In this document: positions 7,895 to 16,987 of the stretch, piece by piece
Numbering within the stretch: position 1 is the first letter of the stretch
How the letters are laid out: every line of letters starts with the position of its first letter
DNA from: an uncultured Pseudodesulfovibrio sp.
GTDB lineage: Bacteria > Desulfobacterota > Desulfovibrionia > Desulfovibrionales > Desulfovibrionaceae
Assembly: GCF_963664965.1 (NCBI RefSeq)
Contig: NZ_OY761823.1
Span: 754,001 to 818,000 of the forward strand
Direction of reading: 5' to 3'
Length of the DNA stretch: 64,000 nt
The notes under the pieces: generated by a model
Database searches by the model: none
What the model was told of the DNA's origin: nothing
The model's input: only the letters and a program-made list of their open reading frames with translations
Translations under genes and position numbers: made by a program

Positions 7895-8929
7895 ATGCCG
7901 CGAATTTCCATAATCATCCCCACATACAACTATGCCCACTTTCTGGACGCAGCCATAGACAGCGCACAGGCTCAGGCGGCGCAGGATGTTGCCGTGGAAA
8001 TCATCGTGGTCGACGACGGCTCGACCGACGACACTCCGTACGTACTTGAAAAATATCAAAATGCCATCACCGTCATTACGCAGGAGAACATGGGGCTGAG
8101 TGCGGCACGCAACACGGGCATCGCACAGGCAAAAGGGGATTTTCTCTGTTTTCTGGACGCGGACGACATCCTGGGACCCAATGTTTTGGCGGCACAGTTG
8201 GACATCCTTGCCCGTGAACCGGACGCCCATGTCGCCGTATGCCGCAACAGGCTCTTTGCCGAAACCGATCATACTGGCAATCCCATCCCCACTGGAGAGT
8301 GGAGCCTGTTTGCCCGCCAGCTTGAAACGCACCTGCATCATTACAACATAGCTCCTCCGCATGCGTTCCTTGTCCGCGGCTCCGCACTGGCGGACATCCG
8401 GTTCGATACCACCCTCAAGGCCTGCGAGGACCATTGGTTCTGGCTGTCGCTTGCCGCGCAGGGCAGGCGGTTCGTCAGCAATCCGCAGGGGACCGTATAT
8501 TACCGACGCCACGCGCAAAGCATGTCCCACAAGAAAGATCAGCAATTACAAGCAGACGCCACGGTACACCAACGCACATTTCAATTGCTGCAACGGTTCT
8601 CCGCACCGTCGGCAAAGCACGCTCCGCTGTATGCCGCCTGCATGGCGGCCTGCCTGACCACTGGCAAGCGCCTGCATGACACTGCTCCCGAGCAGGCGGA
8701 AGCCCTGCATCAAACCGCCGAAGCCTGTTGCACAATTCTGGAGACGCTCCCTCCGGCGGATACCGCCGAACACCGTTGGTTCCTGCTGCGCGCCATGCTC
8801 GCTCTGCTTCAGGTGCCGGAATTCATAGCCCGGTTTTCCGCTCTTTTCCCAAAGGAGTGGCATGCGTTGGGGCTGCGGGAAGCGGAAGAAAAAGCCCTGC
8901 GTATGCAGCGCCGGTTGGAACTGTCCTGA
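7895..8929 (+). CDS. Family 2 glycosyltransferase
   Basis: A 344-residue GT-A enzyme that transfers a sugar from a nucleotide donor. It opens with ISIIIPTYNYAHFLDAAI. The donor-binding VVDDGSTDDT is at about 38-47, GLSAARNTG near 68-76, and the DxD-type metal motif FLDADD near 84-89. About 130 residues after the catalytic domain are helical and alanine-rich with no recognised motif, perhaps for partner binding. No good ribosome site precedes the ATG. It is monocistronic as far as can be seen. Donor and acceptor are unknown; the neighbourhood suggests a surface or flagellar glycan. Confidence 0.9.
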   Translation: MPRISIIIPTYNYAHFLDAAIDSAQAQAAQDVAVEIIVVDDGSTDDTPYVLEKYQNAITVITQENMGLSAARNTGIAQAKGDFLCFLDADDILGPNVLAAQLDILAREPDAHVAVCRNRLFAETDHTGNPIPTGEWSLFARQLETHLHHYNIAPPHAFLVRGSALADIRFDTTLKACEDHWFWLSLAAQGRRFVSNPQGTVYYRRHAQSMSHKKDQQLQADATVHQRTFQLLQRFSAPSAKHAPLYAACMAACLTTGKRLHDTAPEQAEALHQTAEACCTILETLPPADTAEHRWFLLRAMLALLQVPEFIARFSALFPKEWHALGLREAEEKALRMQRRLELS

Positions 8930-9304
8930 CCAACAATTCGAAATATACTTGAAAAAAATTTCGTCACAGCCGATCCGGCCTCGTGCCGCGTCCGTCACAG
9001 GGGTGCGCTCAACACGCCTGTCAAAGTTTCGACACTCTGTCGGGGCTTCCCTTGCATGCCTCTTGCATTCCTGTTTCATGGAAAAAAGTTGCCGCTTCAG
9101 ACTGTTCGCAAATGCCGCACGGCAACAGCGCGGACCTGATCCGGACAGAGGACCATCCCGGCTGCCGCCCGAACGGGATAATGCTGGCATTGATAAGGGA
9201 TTCGGTTATATGTAAACAGCAACGGCTTTCCCGGTTACAGGAATACGCCGGTCAACCCGAGTCTGTGGCAGGCAGGCAGAACACTCAAAACAGCATACGA
9301 CACC
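8930..9304 (+). other. Intergenic leader between two GT2 genes
   Basis: These 375 bases hold no supported gene. The stretch has a short A-rich segment after the first GT2 stop but no terminator hairpin. A weak sigma-54-like match at 9051-9067 has the -12 TTGC but lacks one of the two invariant -24 guanines, so it is not annotated as a promoter. Confidence 0.45.
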
Positions 9305-10138
9305 ATGAACAATACCCGGTTCCCGCTTATCTCCGTTATCGTCCCTACGTACAATCAGGCAGCGTACCTTCCCATCTGTCTGGATTCCGTCCTGTTTCAG
9401 GAGTATCCACAGGTAGAGGTCATCGTGGTTAACGACTGTTCACCCGACAACACCTCAGAAGTACTGGAACAATACCTTGCCGCATACGGGGAGGAGACCG
9501 TCTCTTATGCCTGCGACTACGACCAGGCCAGCGAGACGGTGGAGCGATGCGAACACCCCCGTTTCCCTCAGGAGGGCAGGACGCTCAAAGTCGTTGAGCA
9601 CCAGCAGAACAGGGGGCTTTCACACGCGCTGAATACGGGGATGGAACAGGCGACCGGCGAACTGGTCACTTTCATAGCCTCGGACGACATGCTGCTGCCG
9701 AGCATGCTGGCCGAATTGGCGCAGGCCATTGTCGAAAATGAAGCTGATTTCGCTTATGCAGATATGCACATCGTGGACGATGCGGGAAGGATTCTACGGC
9801 GTTTTTCGCTGCCGGATTACTCGTTCGAGGACAGCTTCTGCCATTGGTACCTGCTGGGTATCTGCAAGCTGTATCGAAAACAATTGCACGCGGTGTCCGG
9901 CTGGTACGATCCCGACATCCTGCCGCAGGATCACGACATGTACCAGCGTTTCGCGGAAGACGGCGCGCGTATGGTGCACGTTCCCAAAGTGCTGGCCAAT
10001 GCCCGGATTCACGACAAGGACAGGCAGGTGCACAACCATTCCCCGGCGGCATGGTCCAAGCTGTACCAGCAAAGTGCCGAGCTTGTTCTCAGGGCCCGCG
10101 CCCATGCTCAGGGCATGGACACAGACTCCACGGAATAG
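9305..10138 (+). CDS. Family 2 glycosyltransferase
   Basis: A 277-residue GT-A glycosyltransferase. Motifs are ISVIVPTYNQAAYLPICLDS at the start, VIVVNDCSPDNT in place of the usual DDGSTD, NRGLSHALNTGME, and FIASDDMLLP as the metal-binding motif. The late segment WYDPDILPQDHDMYQRF supplies the acidic residues expected of the catalytic base. An insertion between the two donor motifs (around residues 60-95, CDYDQASETVE) is unusual. It is separated from the previous GT2 gene by 366 bases and faces a methyltransferase gene convergently. Substrates are not predictable. Confidence 0.9.
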   Translation: MNNTRFPLISVIVPTYNQAAYLPICLDSVLFQEYPQVEVIVVNDCSPDNTSEVLEQYLAAYGEETVSYACDYDQASETVERCEHPRFPQEGRTLKVVEHQQNRGLSHALNTGMEQATGELVTFIASDDMLLPSMLAELAQAIVENEADFAYADMHIVDDAGRILRRFSLPDYSFEDSFCHWYLLGICKLYRKQLHAVSGWYDPDILPQDHDMYQRFAEDGARMVHVPKVLANARIHDKDRQVHNHSPAAWSKLYQQSAELVLRARAHAQGMDTDSTE

Positions 10139-10192
10139 GCATCCTTCGGCGCAGGAAGCTGCTCCCTGCACCCGTGCCGCTGCCGCTCAATA

Positions 10193-11005
10193 TCAGGAAG
10201 CGGCCTTTCCTTCATAAAAAGTCATCTTGAGACGTGGTGCCGCCTGCCTTTCGTGCATTTCGGCCTTGGTCTTGATGTCGTCATACACGCCTTCCATCCA
10301 GCCGCGCTCGGACATGGGGTATGACAGGAACGACTGGGCAGGGAGGCTTCCCGGAGTTTTCCGGATGACGATCACGATGTTTCGCACCGCATCCGTGGGG
10401 TCCTGTGAAATTTCGCAGATTTCGAACTCGGCTCCTTCCAGTGCGGCATCCAGCTTTTCCGCAGTGATTCTGGCTCCGACCTGCCCCTTGCCCACATCTT
10501 CGGTCCTGTTGCCTTCGAACTGGAACAGGAAAAGTCCGCCCGGTTTGAGGACACGCAGCGCTTCCCGCGCATATGACGCAATCGCGTCAAAATCAGTGAT
10601 ATGCTGAAACACTCCGGCACTGACGCAATACTCGAAACTCTCGTCTTCGACCTGACTCAGGATCTTCCCGTCCGAATGCTGCAACACGATATTGGGCATG
10701 CATGAGCAGTACTCCATGGCGCTTTTCAGCATCTCCTCGGAAATATCCACACCGCAGGCCAACCGGAACCGGCAGGCAAGCGGCTTCAGAAAACGCCCGA
10801 CGCCGCAGCCTATCTCCAGCACGCTCGCCTGATTCGGCTTCACTTCGCCATAGTCGGCAATCCTTTCGATCATCCGGTCCACGAAACGGATTCCGGTCAG
10901 ATGAAATTCCGCCCTGTCCCATTCCGCCCCGGCCTGGAGATGGGAAATATAGTTGAATTCACCTTCTTTATTCAAAGAGTTCCAAAGCTTGCGAAGTTCT
11001 TCCAT
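10193..11005 (-). CDS. Class I SAM-dependent methyltransferase
   Basis: A 270-residue methyltransferase. The SAM-binding glycine loop is VLEIGCGVGRFLKPL, with CGVDISEEML at the strand 2 acidic site, QHSDGKIL near strand 3, and VSAGVFQHITD then EALRVLKPGGLFLFQFEG around strands 4-5. The start MEELRK is chosen because a GAGGAG site lies 9 bases upstream; an in-frame ATG three codons earlier touches that site directly. The roughly 60 residues after the core may select the acceptor. It lies 178 bases downstream of another methyltransferase gene on the same strand, within the glycan island, so a sugar acceptor is plausible. Confidence 0.88.
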   Translation of the reverse strand: MEELRKLWNSLNKEGEFNYISHLQAGAEWDRAEFHLTGIRFVDRMIERIADYGEVKPNQASVLEIGCGVGRFLKPLACRFRLACGVDISEEMLKSAMEYCSCMPNIVLQHSDGKILSQVEDESFEYCVSAGVFQHITDFDAIASYAREALRVLKPGGLFLFQFEGNRTEDVGKGQVGARITAEKLDAALEGAEFEICEISQDPTDAVRNIVIVIRKTPGSLPAQSFLSYPMSERGWMEGVYDDIKTKAEMHERQAAPRLKMTFYEGKAAS

Positions 11006-11182
11006 CGTACGCATCTCCTCATGTCTTCATGCACACGCCTGTCGGCATTCATTATTGTACTGAAATTCATATCCACAGCCGGGAAAACACCTTTCCGGCA
11101 GGGGCTTACCCGACACGCCATACCAGTTTCCGAAGACAACCGCACATGGCGTCACGCCATGTGCATTTCGGAACCGGCCGTC

Positions 11183-12070
11183 TTATTTTTTCCATTTGGA
11201 AACGCCCAACGGGAAATACTCCGGATTCCATTTCCCCCACGGCATGCCGTTGTTGCCGGATGTGAAATAGAACGGGGCCAGATATTCCTTGAGCCCGTCT
11301 CCCTGTTTGACTTCCGCAAAAATTTTCTCTGCGTCGACATAATTGGATTGCGTGTCCTTCAAATCGAAATGCTTGATAATGCTCGATTCGGAGTAGCACC
11401 ATCCATTGGAAGGCTCATGGAACCAATCACCCCGGTCAGACCCGCTGATCGTGATGTGCATCCCGCCTCCGGATTTGAGAACGCGGTTCATTTCGGCAAG
11501 GCAGGTTTCCATGCCCTCGGGCGAATTATGTTCCAGGGCGGAAACAGACACCATGGCGTCAACGCAACCGTCCGGCAAAGGATTCAGGTCAGTGAGATCC
11601 GCACGCCAGTAAACCAGATTCACGGATTCATCTTCCAGAACTTCCAGAGGAGACGGGTTTTCTACTTCCCCGGCAGCCCCTTCCTTTTCCTCCAGCCCCC
11701 ACGATTTGGACATGTGGGTGATGTAGTCATTGGAAAAGGAACGCCCTTCCAGAACGCGGATGTTCGCACCGCTCTCGTAACTCTTCAGCGGACGGCGCGG
11801 CGAGAAATCAACGGAAATGACCCTGTGGCCTCTGGCGACCAGCAGCATTTGCATCAAACCGTTTCCGGCTCCGGCGTCCAGAATGATGCTCCCTTGCGGC
11901 AAATCTTCGACACATTCGAGAAGCCACACCAGATCGAGCAAATAATGCCACCCGATGGGAGCATTGAAACGGTCGATGGCGTCCAGAACTTCCTGTTTCA
12001 GATCACTCCGCCGCTCCAGCAGTCCCAAAGGAAATACATATATCTCATCCTGTCCTGACTGTGCAGTCAT
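11183..12070 (-). CDS. Class I SAM-dependent methyltransferase
   Basis: A 295-residue methyltransferase with the SAM loop ILDAGAGNGLMQMLL at about 63-77, ISVDFSPRRPL as strand 2, and VSVSALEHNSPEGMETCLAEM followed by RVLKSGGGMHITISG as strands 4-5. The ATG has an AGGAG site 9 bases upstream. It is divergent from the GT2/radical-SAM operon, and the 407-base gap between them carries a candidate sigma-54 promoter for that operon. The acceptor is unknown. Confidence 0.88.
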   Translation of the reverse strand: MTAQSGQDEIYVFPLGLLERRSDLKQEVLDAIDRFNAPIGWHYLLDLVWLLECVEDLPQGSIILDAGAGNGLMQMLLVARGHRVISVDFSPRRPLKSYESGANIRVLEGRSFSNDYITHMSKSWGLEEKEGAAGEVENPSPLEVLEDESVNLVYWRADLTDLNPLPDGCVDAMVSVSALEHNSPEGMETCLAEMNRVLKSGGGMHITISGSDRGDWFHEPSNGWCYSESSIIKHFDLKDTQSNYVDAEKIFAEVKQGDGLKEYLAPFYFTSGNNGMPWGKWNPEYFPLGVSKWKK

Positions 12071-12477
12071 TTCACCATACTCCTCATGGTTTGATGTCTC
12101 ATGGTTATTAACAATATCCGGGAAGCCAATGCAATTCTCATGCTAGTTGGCGCATGGACGCCGAAAAAGCGGCCATGAATCCTCAATCTTCAATCTGTCG
12201 TCAGTTGGCCCCGATTTTGCTTAACAACTGGGTCGGCTCTCTGTTTTTGTCCAAGAATGCTTTTTCACGGACAACTTGCGAGACAAATGGATACACCGGG
12301 TAAAGGCAAGACAGCCACTGAAACTGTCCGCTTGAATTCTGGACGAAATCCATGAACTATGCTTTGCTGTTACGGCTGTTCCAATCCACAAGCAAAATTG
12401 TTCGAACAGTTAATGATCAATGGCAGACAAACACCGCAAAGCAATGACCAACACTGAAAGCACCTACAGGAACTGCC
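12071..12477. other. Divergent intergenic region carrying a candidate sigma-54 promoter
   Basis: No gene is supported in these 407 bases between the minus-strand methyltransferase and the plus-strand GT2 operon. The most notable element is the -24/-12 match at 12205-12221. The sequence is locally richer in A and T than the flanking genes. Confidence 0.6.
12205..12221 (+). promoter_or_regulatory. Candidate sigma-54 (-24/-12) promoter for the GT2/radical-SAM operon
   Basis: TTGGCCCC-GATT-TTGCT matches the RpoN consensus TTGGCACG-N4-TTGCW at 11 of 13 defined positions, with the invariant GG and GC exactly ten bases apart. It points toward the GT2 gene at 12478, leaving a leader of about 245 bases. 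RpoN often controls flagellar and surface-glycan genes. No activator site was identified, and chance matches occur elsewhere in the island. Confidence 0.5.
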
Positions 12478-13476
12478 ATGAATGAATCAAGCGGCAAAAC
12501 CGTCTCGCCTCCCAGTATTTCCGTGGTTGTCTGCACATCCGGGGTCCGCTCCACGCTGGAAAGGACCGTGCTCTCCCTCATGGAACAGAGCCTTCCCATG
12601 GATAACTACGAGCTTGTGCTTGTTGTCAATGCTCCCGAGGAGAGCACCTGTCTGGAAGTAAGGAATTCTCTGAGTCATCTGGACGTCGAAAGCAAGACCA
12701 GGCTTCGTTACGTGCATGAACCGCAGCCCGGTTTATCCCTTGCCAGAAATGCGGGCATTCACGCTTCCGAGGGAAGGTATATCGCTTTTATTGACGATGA
12801 CGGCCTTGCCGAACCGGAATGGCTTGAACAAATAGTTCAACGTTTTGACGCCAACGAAAAAGTTGCCAGTGTCGGCGGCAACATTTTCCCGGTATTCGAA
12901 GAAACTCCCCCCTCCTGGGTTACACCTCAACTGTATCCGTACTTTTCCTGCTTCATATTCAGCAAGGAAGAAACCTTTCTGGAGCCGGGACGCTATTTCT
13001 TCGGTACGAACATGTCCTTTCGCAAGGACGTCCTCCTCGCAAGCGGCGGTTTTGACGCACGCCTCGGGCGCAAGGGCGACTCCCTGCTCTCAAACGAGGA
13101 GTGGACCGTATTTCATTATATTGATCAGCAAAACCTGCTGAAGCTATCCTCTCCGCAGGTCAACGTCCACCATATCATCCCCCCCTCCCGGCTCATCCGT
13201 CGATTCTTTGTTCGCAGGCTGTGGTGGCAGGGGGTCTCGGATACCGTTTTCCAACTCCAGTTGGACCGGCGAGACAAATGGTGGGTCGTCAAGAACGCAT
13301 TGAACAAGTTTGGCGAATACTACGGATCGCTTCTGGAAAAGCTCCGTACCGGAGTCTCGACCAAACACCTTGCGTTTTTCAATCTTTTCAGATGGGGCGG
13401 TATCATCTACGCGCTCTGCACCGTTCCGGCGGCAGAACAATGCAAACCCAACAACAAAGGTTCTTTTCATGACTAG
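12478..13476 (+). CDS. Family 2 glycosyltransferase
   Basis: A 332-residue GT-A enzyme. It opens with ISVVVCTSGVRSTLERTVLS. The conserved QPGLSLARNAGIHAS and the metal motif FIDDDGLAEPEWLEQ (about 101-115) follow, then the acceptor-side FGTNMSFRKDVLLASGGFD, which is common in GT2 enzymes that extend polysaccharide chains. The C-terminal region has aromatic and basic residues (RRFFVRRLWWQG) that may touch the membrane. An AGGA site lies 6 bases before the ATG. Its last 8 bases overlap the start of the GT2-radical SAM fusion gene, so the two are co-translated and probably work on one glycan. Confidence 0.92.
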   Translation: MNESSGKTVSPPSISVVVCTSGVRSTLERTVLSLMEQSLPMDNYELVLVVNAPEESTCLEVRNSLSHLDVESKTRLRYVHEPQPGLSLARNAGIHASEGRYIAFIDDDGLAEPEWLEQIVQRFDANEKVASVGGNIFPVFEETPPSWVTPQLYPYFSCFIFSKEETFLEPGRYFFGTNMSFRKDVLLASGGFDARLGRKGDSLLSNEEWTVFHYIDQQNLLKLSSPQVNVHHIIPPSRLIRRFFVRRLWWQGVSDTVFQLQLDRRDKWWVVKNALNKFGEYYGSLLEKLRTGVSTKHLAFFNLFRWGGIIYALCTVPAAEQCKPNNKGSFHD

Positions 13477-15679
13477 AATTTCCGTACTCATAACCAACTA
13501 CAATTATGAAAAGTTCATTGAAGAGGCCGTTGAGTCGGTACTGGCCCAGACAGTCCCGGTTCATGAAATCATTCTGGTGGACGACGGCTCCACGGATTCG
13601 TCACGTGAGGTAATCGAAGGCATTGCCCGCCGCCACCCCGACGTGCTCAAGCCCGTTTTCACGGAAAATCAGGGACAGGCCGGCGCGCTCAACGCCGCCT
13701 TTGAAAACTGCACCGGTGACGTCGTCTTCCTGCTGGACAGCGACGACACATGGTTTCCGGAAAAAATCGCCACCATGCTGCCGCATCTTGATGAAGCGGG
13801 ATTCGTCCAGCACAATCTGGACATGGACGGTGAGAAGTACCGTTCGTTTCTGGTGCAGGCGGAGCATCTGCGCTACATGCAGGATTTCGGGTACATGGAT
13901 TTCTTTTCTCCCACCTCGGCTCTGGGATTTCGCCGGGAAGTGCTGGATAAGGTGTTCCCGTTGCCTTACACGGAGGAACTCCGCATATGCGCGGATGCGG
14001 TCATCACCCGAATGGCCCTGTTTTTCAGCGAACTGCGAACCGTGGACGTCAAGCTCGGAACATACCGGCTGCACGGGAACAACGGTTGGTACTCGCAGCG
14101 GTTCCGCGGGAAACAACTGACGATACAGCTTTTCGCGACATTGAATAAATGTCTGGAAGAGGCCGGCCTGCCCCGGATTCCCATGGAAAGGAACTGCCAG
14201 CATCCGAGACCGCTGGGCGAATGCGTGCAGGATGTGGACGCATCGCTCGCCGCACTCCGGGAAATGCAGAAGGAACCGGGGCACGAAGTCCCGTGCCTCG
14301 TGCTTGAAGGTCAGCTTCTCCTGAATCAGGAGCGGTTCGAGGAAGCTCTGGCAACTTTTTCCCGTGCCGCCGCCAAAAGCAGCGACCTGCCTGAAGATGT
14401 CAACATGATCCTGCAACTGGAGGGCCTGCTCCCCGAGAGCGGACTGTCTGACGAATTGCAACCGGTTTCACCCGACATCGCAGCGAACGCCTTTTTCGAA
14501 ATGGCCGTGTGCCTGGTGCGATTGCAACGGTATGAGGAAGCGCTTGCCGCATTTGCCTCAGTCCTGCACCACGCTCCCCAGAGACTCGAAATCCACCTGA
14601 ACCGCAGCGACAGCTTCCGTTATCTGGGCCGATTCGAAGAGGCGTTGAACGAAGTGGACACGGTGGAAAAGATCAACCCGTCCTTTCCGGGCGTCGCCGA
14701 GACCAGAAAGAAGGTCCATCTCGCCATGAAGGATGCAGGACAGGATGTGCCGGAAGACACCGGCGAACATGCGGAAAAACCGATGAACATCCAGATCCAG
14801 ACCACCTCCGTGTGCAACGGCAAATGCGTCATGTGCCCCTATCTCGACAGTTGGCACAAGGAAAATCCCGGCGTAATGACCGACGAGACCTTCGACATCA
14901 TCGTCAACCAGCTCAAGGGGCTCGATATCGGGAAAATCTGCATGTATCTCGAAAACGAGCCGTTGGTAGACCCTCGGTTGATCCCCCGGATGGAAACCGT
15001 CATCAAGGAAGTTCCGTTCCAGCTCATGGAGGTTTCCACCAACGCGGCACTCTTGTCCAAGGAACGGGCCGACCAGTTCGTGCGAACCATTTCACGCGTT
15101 CCGCACCAGATATGGATCAGCTTCCACGGCAAGGACAAACGCACCTATGAAGGCATCATGGGGCTGGATTTCGAAAGAACCCTTGAGCGAGTCATCTATC
15201 TCCTGAAACTTGCGGAGACCACTCCTCTGAACATTACGGTCAGGGGGTCGGGAGAGCCGATGCGGGAAGTCCTGCGTCACGAATACTCCTTTACGGAGGC
15301 CGAGTACCGCACATTCTGGGCCGAGCAGTTCGCCAAGCACGGACTCACGACGCCTCCGGCAATCAATTATTTCCGCTATCATGACCGGTGCGGCACCATT
15401 CAGCGCAACAACATCCGTTTGCAGGAGAACGTCCGCGACAGCCTCAAGGGTTTCTATTGCCCCCGCGTGGATACGTGGCTGCATTTCCTTTACACGGGAG
15501 AACTCTGCATCTGCTGCATGGATTATCACCGGGAGCAGATATTCGGCGACATCACGGCCAATACCATCGAGGAAATCCGAAAGAGCGAAGCCTTCACGAC
15601 CATGCGCGACATGGCATTCGGCCTGAAGGAATCACCGAACGATTTCATCTGCAAGCGATGCATCAGCCCGAACGGCTAG
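13469..15679 (+). CDS. GT2 glycosyltransferase - TPR - radical SAM/SPASM fusion protein
   Basis: A 736-residue three-part protein. Residues 1 to about 215 are a GT2 domain (ISVLITNYNYEKF, LVDDGSTDSS at 36-45, LLDSDDTWFPEKI at 88-100). Residues about 230-430 are helical repeats with a TPR rhythm (ALATFSRAA, ALAAFASVLHHAP). From residue 439 a radical SAM domain begins, with CNGKCVMC giving Cys449, Cys453 and Cys456 for the 4Fe-4S cluster; EPLVDP and ISFHGKDKRTYEGIMG follow. The C-terminal cysteines (664, 680, 682, 683, 728, 731) resemble a SPASM/twitch auxiliary-cluster region. The start ATG overlaps the upstream GT2 stop by 8 bases; the frame is open further upstream but only inside that gene. 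The reading frame is continuous through all three parts. The radical reaction and substrate are unknown. Confidence 0.88.
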   Translation: MTRISVLITNYNYEKFIEEAVESVLAQTVPVHEIILVDDGSTDSSREVIEGIARRHPDVLKPVFTENQGQAGALNAAFENCTGDVVFLLDSDDTWFPEKIATMLPHLDEAGFVQHNLDMDGEKYRSFLVQAEHLRYMQDFGYMDFFSPTSALGFRREVLDKVFPLPYTEELRICADAVITRMALFFSELRTVDVKLGTYRLHGNNGWYSQRFRGKQLTIQLFATLNKCLEEAGLPRIPMERNCQHPRPLGECVQDVDASLAALREMQKEPGHEVPCLVLEGQLLLNQERFEEALATFSRAAAKSSDLPEDVNMILQLEGLLPESGLSDELQPVSPDIAANAFFEMAVCLVRLQRYEEALAAFASVLHHAPQRLEIHLNRSDSFRYLGRFEEALNEVDTVEKINPSFPGVAETRKKVHLAMKDAGQDVPEDTGEHAEKPMNIQIQTTSVCNGKCVMCPYLDSWHKENPGVMTDETFDIIVNQLKGLDIGKICMYLENEPLVDPRLIPRMETVIKEVPFQLMEVSTNAALLSKERADQFVRTISRVPHQIWISFHGKDKRTYEGIMGLDFERTLERVIYLLKLAETTPLNITVRGSGEPMREVLRHEYSFTEAEYRTFWAEQFAKHGLTTPPAINYFRYHDRCGTIQRNNIRLQENVRDSLKGFYCPRVDTWLHFLYTGELCICCMDYHREQIFGDITANTIEEIRKSEAFTTMRDMAFGLKESPNDFICKRCISPNG

Positions 15680-15706
15680 ACATGGACTCGACCGGATTGC
15701 CTTGAC

Positions 15707-16987
15707 ATGACTGTACCTGACAAACAAATCCTGATGGACCAAGCCGCAGAAGCTGTTCAACACGCTGACTGGGAAACGGCGCTGTCGCATTACGGCACGC
15801 TGTTGGAGCATTACCCTGAACATTGTGACGCCTATTTGGGATACGGCAACTGCCTGCTGCATCTGGAACGGGATTTCGATGAAGCCGAGCGGATTTTTCG
15901 TGAGGCAACACAGCGATTCCCGGACAACCGGCAGGCCGCCGAACGTGTGGCCCACGTCACCCGGCGTACAGGCCGTCTGAACAAGGCTCTGCAACTGTAC
16001 GACGCCCTGCGGAAACGGTTTCCGGCATACCCGACAGCAACCATCGGGTATGCGGATATCCTGACCGCGACCGGCAAGGCGGATGAAGCGGAAGCCGTCC
16101 TCAGGGAATTCATCAAGAGCTATCCCGATTTTTACGCCCCCTACGGCACGCTCATGAATATCGTGTCGAGCCAGAACCGGAATGAGGAGTTTCTGGCTTT
16201 GGCCCGCGAAGCGAAAAGCCGATTTTCCGATATCCCGTCAATGCACAACGCAGAAGCACGCGCATTGATATCTTTCAGAAGATACACGGAAGCGAGTGAG
16301 GTTTACCGAGACGTGAACGCCCTGACTCCCACCTCTTCGGTGGGATTGGTCGGGCTGTTGTGGGTCGCGACCCTGCAAGAGGATCTGGCTGAAGCCGAAA
16401 AGCACTATGCGGCTGTACGCAGGCAGTTTCCAGACAACCTGCAAGGCCCCATGTTCTATGCCAGAATGTTCTACAATCTCCAGTTTCTCAAACAGGCCGA
16501 CGCCATCCTTGAAGAATTGATAGCAGCGTTTCCGAACCAGATCGCACCGCTCTTGCTTTCCGCGCAGGTGGCGGAAAAGTCGGATGCCGACCAGCTCGTC
16601 CTTGAGCGGTATCAATTGGCGGCACAGCGATTCCCGCAGAATTATCAGGCGCAATCAGGCTACGGCAAGGCACTTCTCGGACAGGGGTGGGAACAGCAGG
16701 CCAAGCAGCATTATCAGGACCTGATGGACCGTTTTCCGATGCGCCCCGGCCCCTGCCTGCACTTCGCCCGTCTGGAGATACTGGCCGGAAACGACGATGC
16801 GGCATACGAATGCATGAAAAATCTCGACGCACGTTTTTCGGACGGATATCCGGGGCGTCTGGTGTCCGGCATCCTCGCGCCCAGCCGCGGCGATTTTGAC
16901 CACGAGGAGACGCTTTTTAGCGCTTGGGCGGAACGGTTTCCCCGACGCATCGACCTGCATCTCGGTTTCGTACGAATGATGGCCTGA
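15707..16987 (+). CDS. Tetratricopeptide-repeat protein
   Basis: A 426-residue protein made almost wholly of TPR-like helical pairs, for example WETALSHYGTLLEHYPEHCD, LNKALQLYDALRKRFPAYPT and AKQHYQDLMDRFPMRPGP, spaced at 34-38 residues with the usual Ala/Gly/Pro positions. No signal peptide or catalytic domain is seen, so it is probably a cytoplasmic scaffold. It starts 27 bases after the radical SAM fusion gene, which carries TPR-like repeats itself, so the two may interact. The ribosome site is weak. Its last 71 bases overlap the end of the convergent TIGR04372-like gene, an unusually long convergent overlap. Confidence 0.85.
   Translation: MTVPDKQILMDQAAEAVQHADWETALSHYGTLLEHYPEHCDAYLGYGNCLLHLERDFDEAERIFREATQRFPDNRQAAERVAHVTRRTGRLNKALQLYDALRKRFPAYPTATIGYADILTATGKADEAEAVLREFIKSYPDFYAPYGTLMNIVSSQNRNEEFLALAREAKSRFSDIPSMHNAEARALISFRRYTEASEVYRDVNALTPTSSVGLVGLLWVATLQEDLAEAEKHYAAVRRQFPDNLQGPMFYARMFYNLQFLKQADAILEELIAAFPNQIAPLLLSAQVAEKSDADQLVLERYQLAAQRFPQNYQAQSGYGKALLGQGWEQQAKQHYQDLMDRFPMRPGPCLHFARLEILAGNDDAAYECMKNLDARFSDGYPGRLVSGILAPSRGDFDHEETLFSAWAERFPRRIDLHLGFVRMMA

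Noticed and set aside
9051..9067. Sigma-54-like sequence upstream of the second GT2 gene
   Set aside because: It has the -12 TTGC, but one invariant -24 guanine is missing, so it is too weak to call.
10901..12058. Open frame on the plus strand opposite two methyltransferase genes
   Set aside because: It runs across both genes and their gap without a recognisable motif; the minus-strand genes have SAM-binding loops and ribosome sites.
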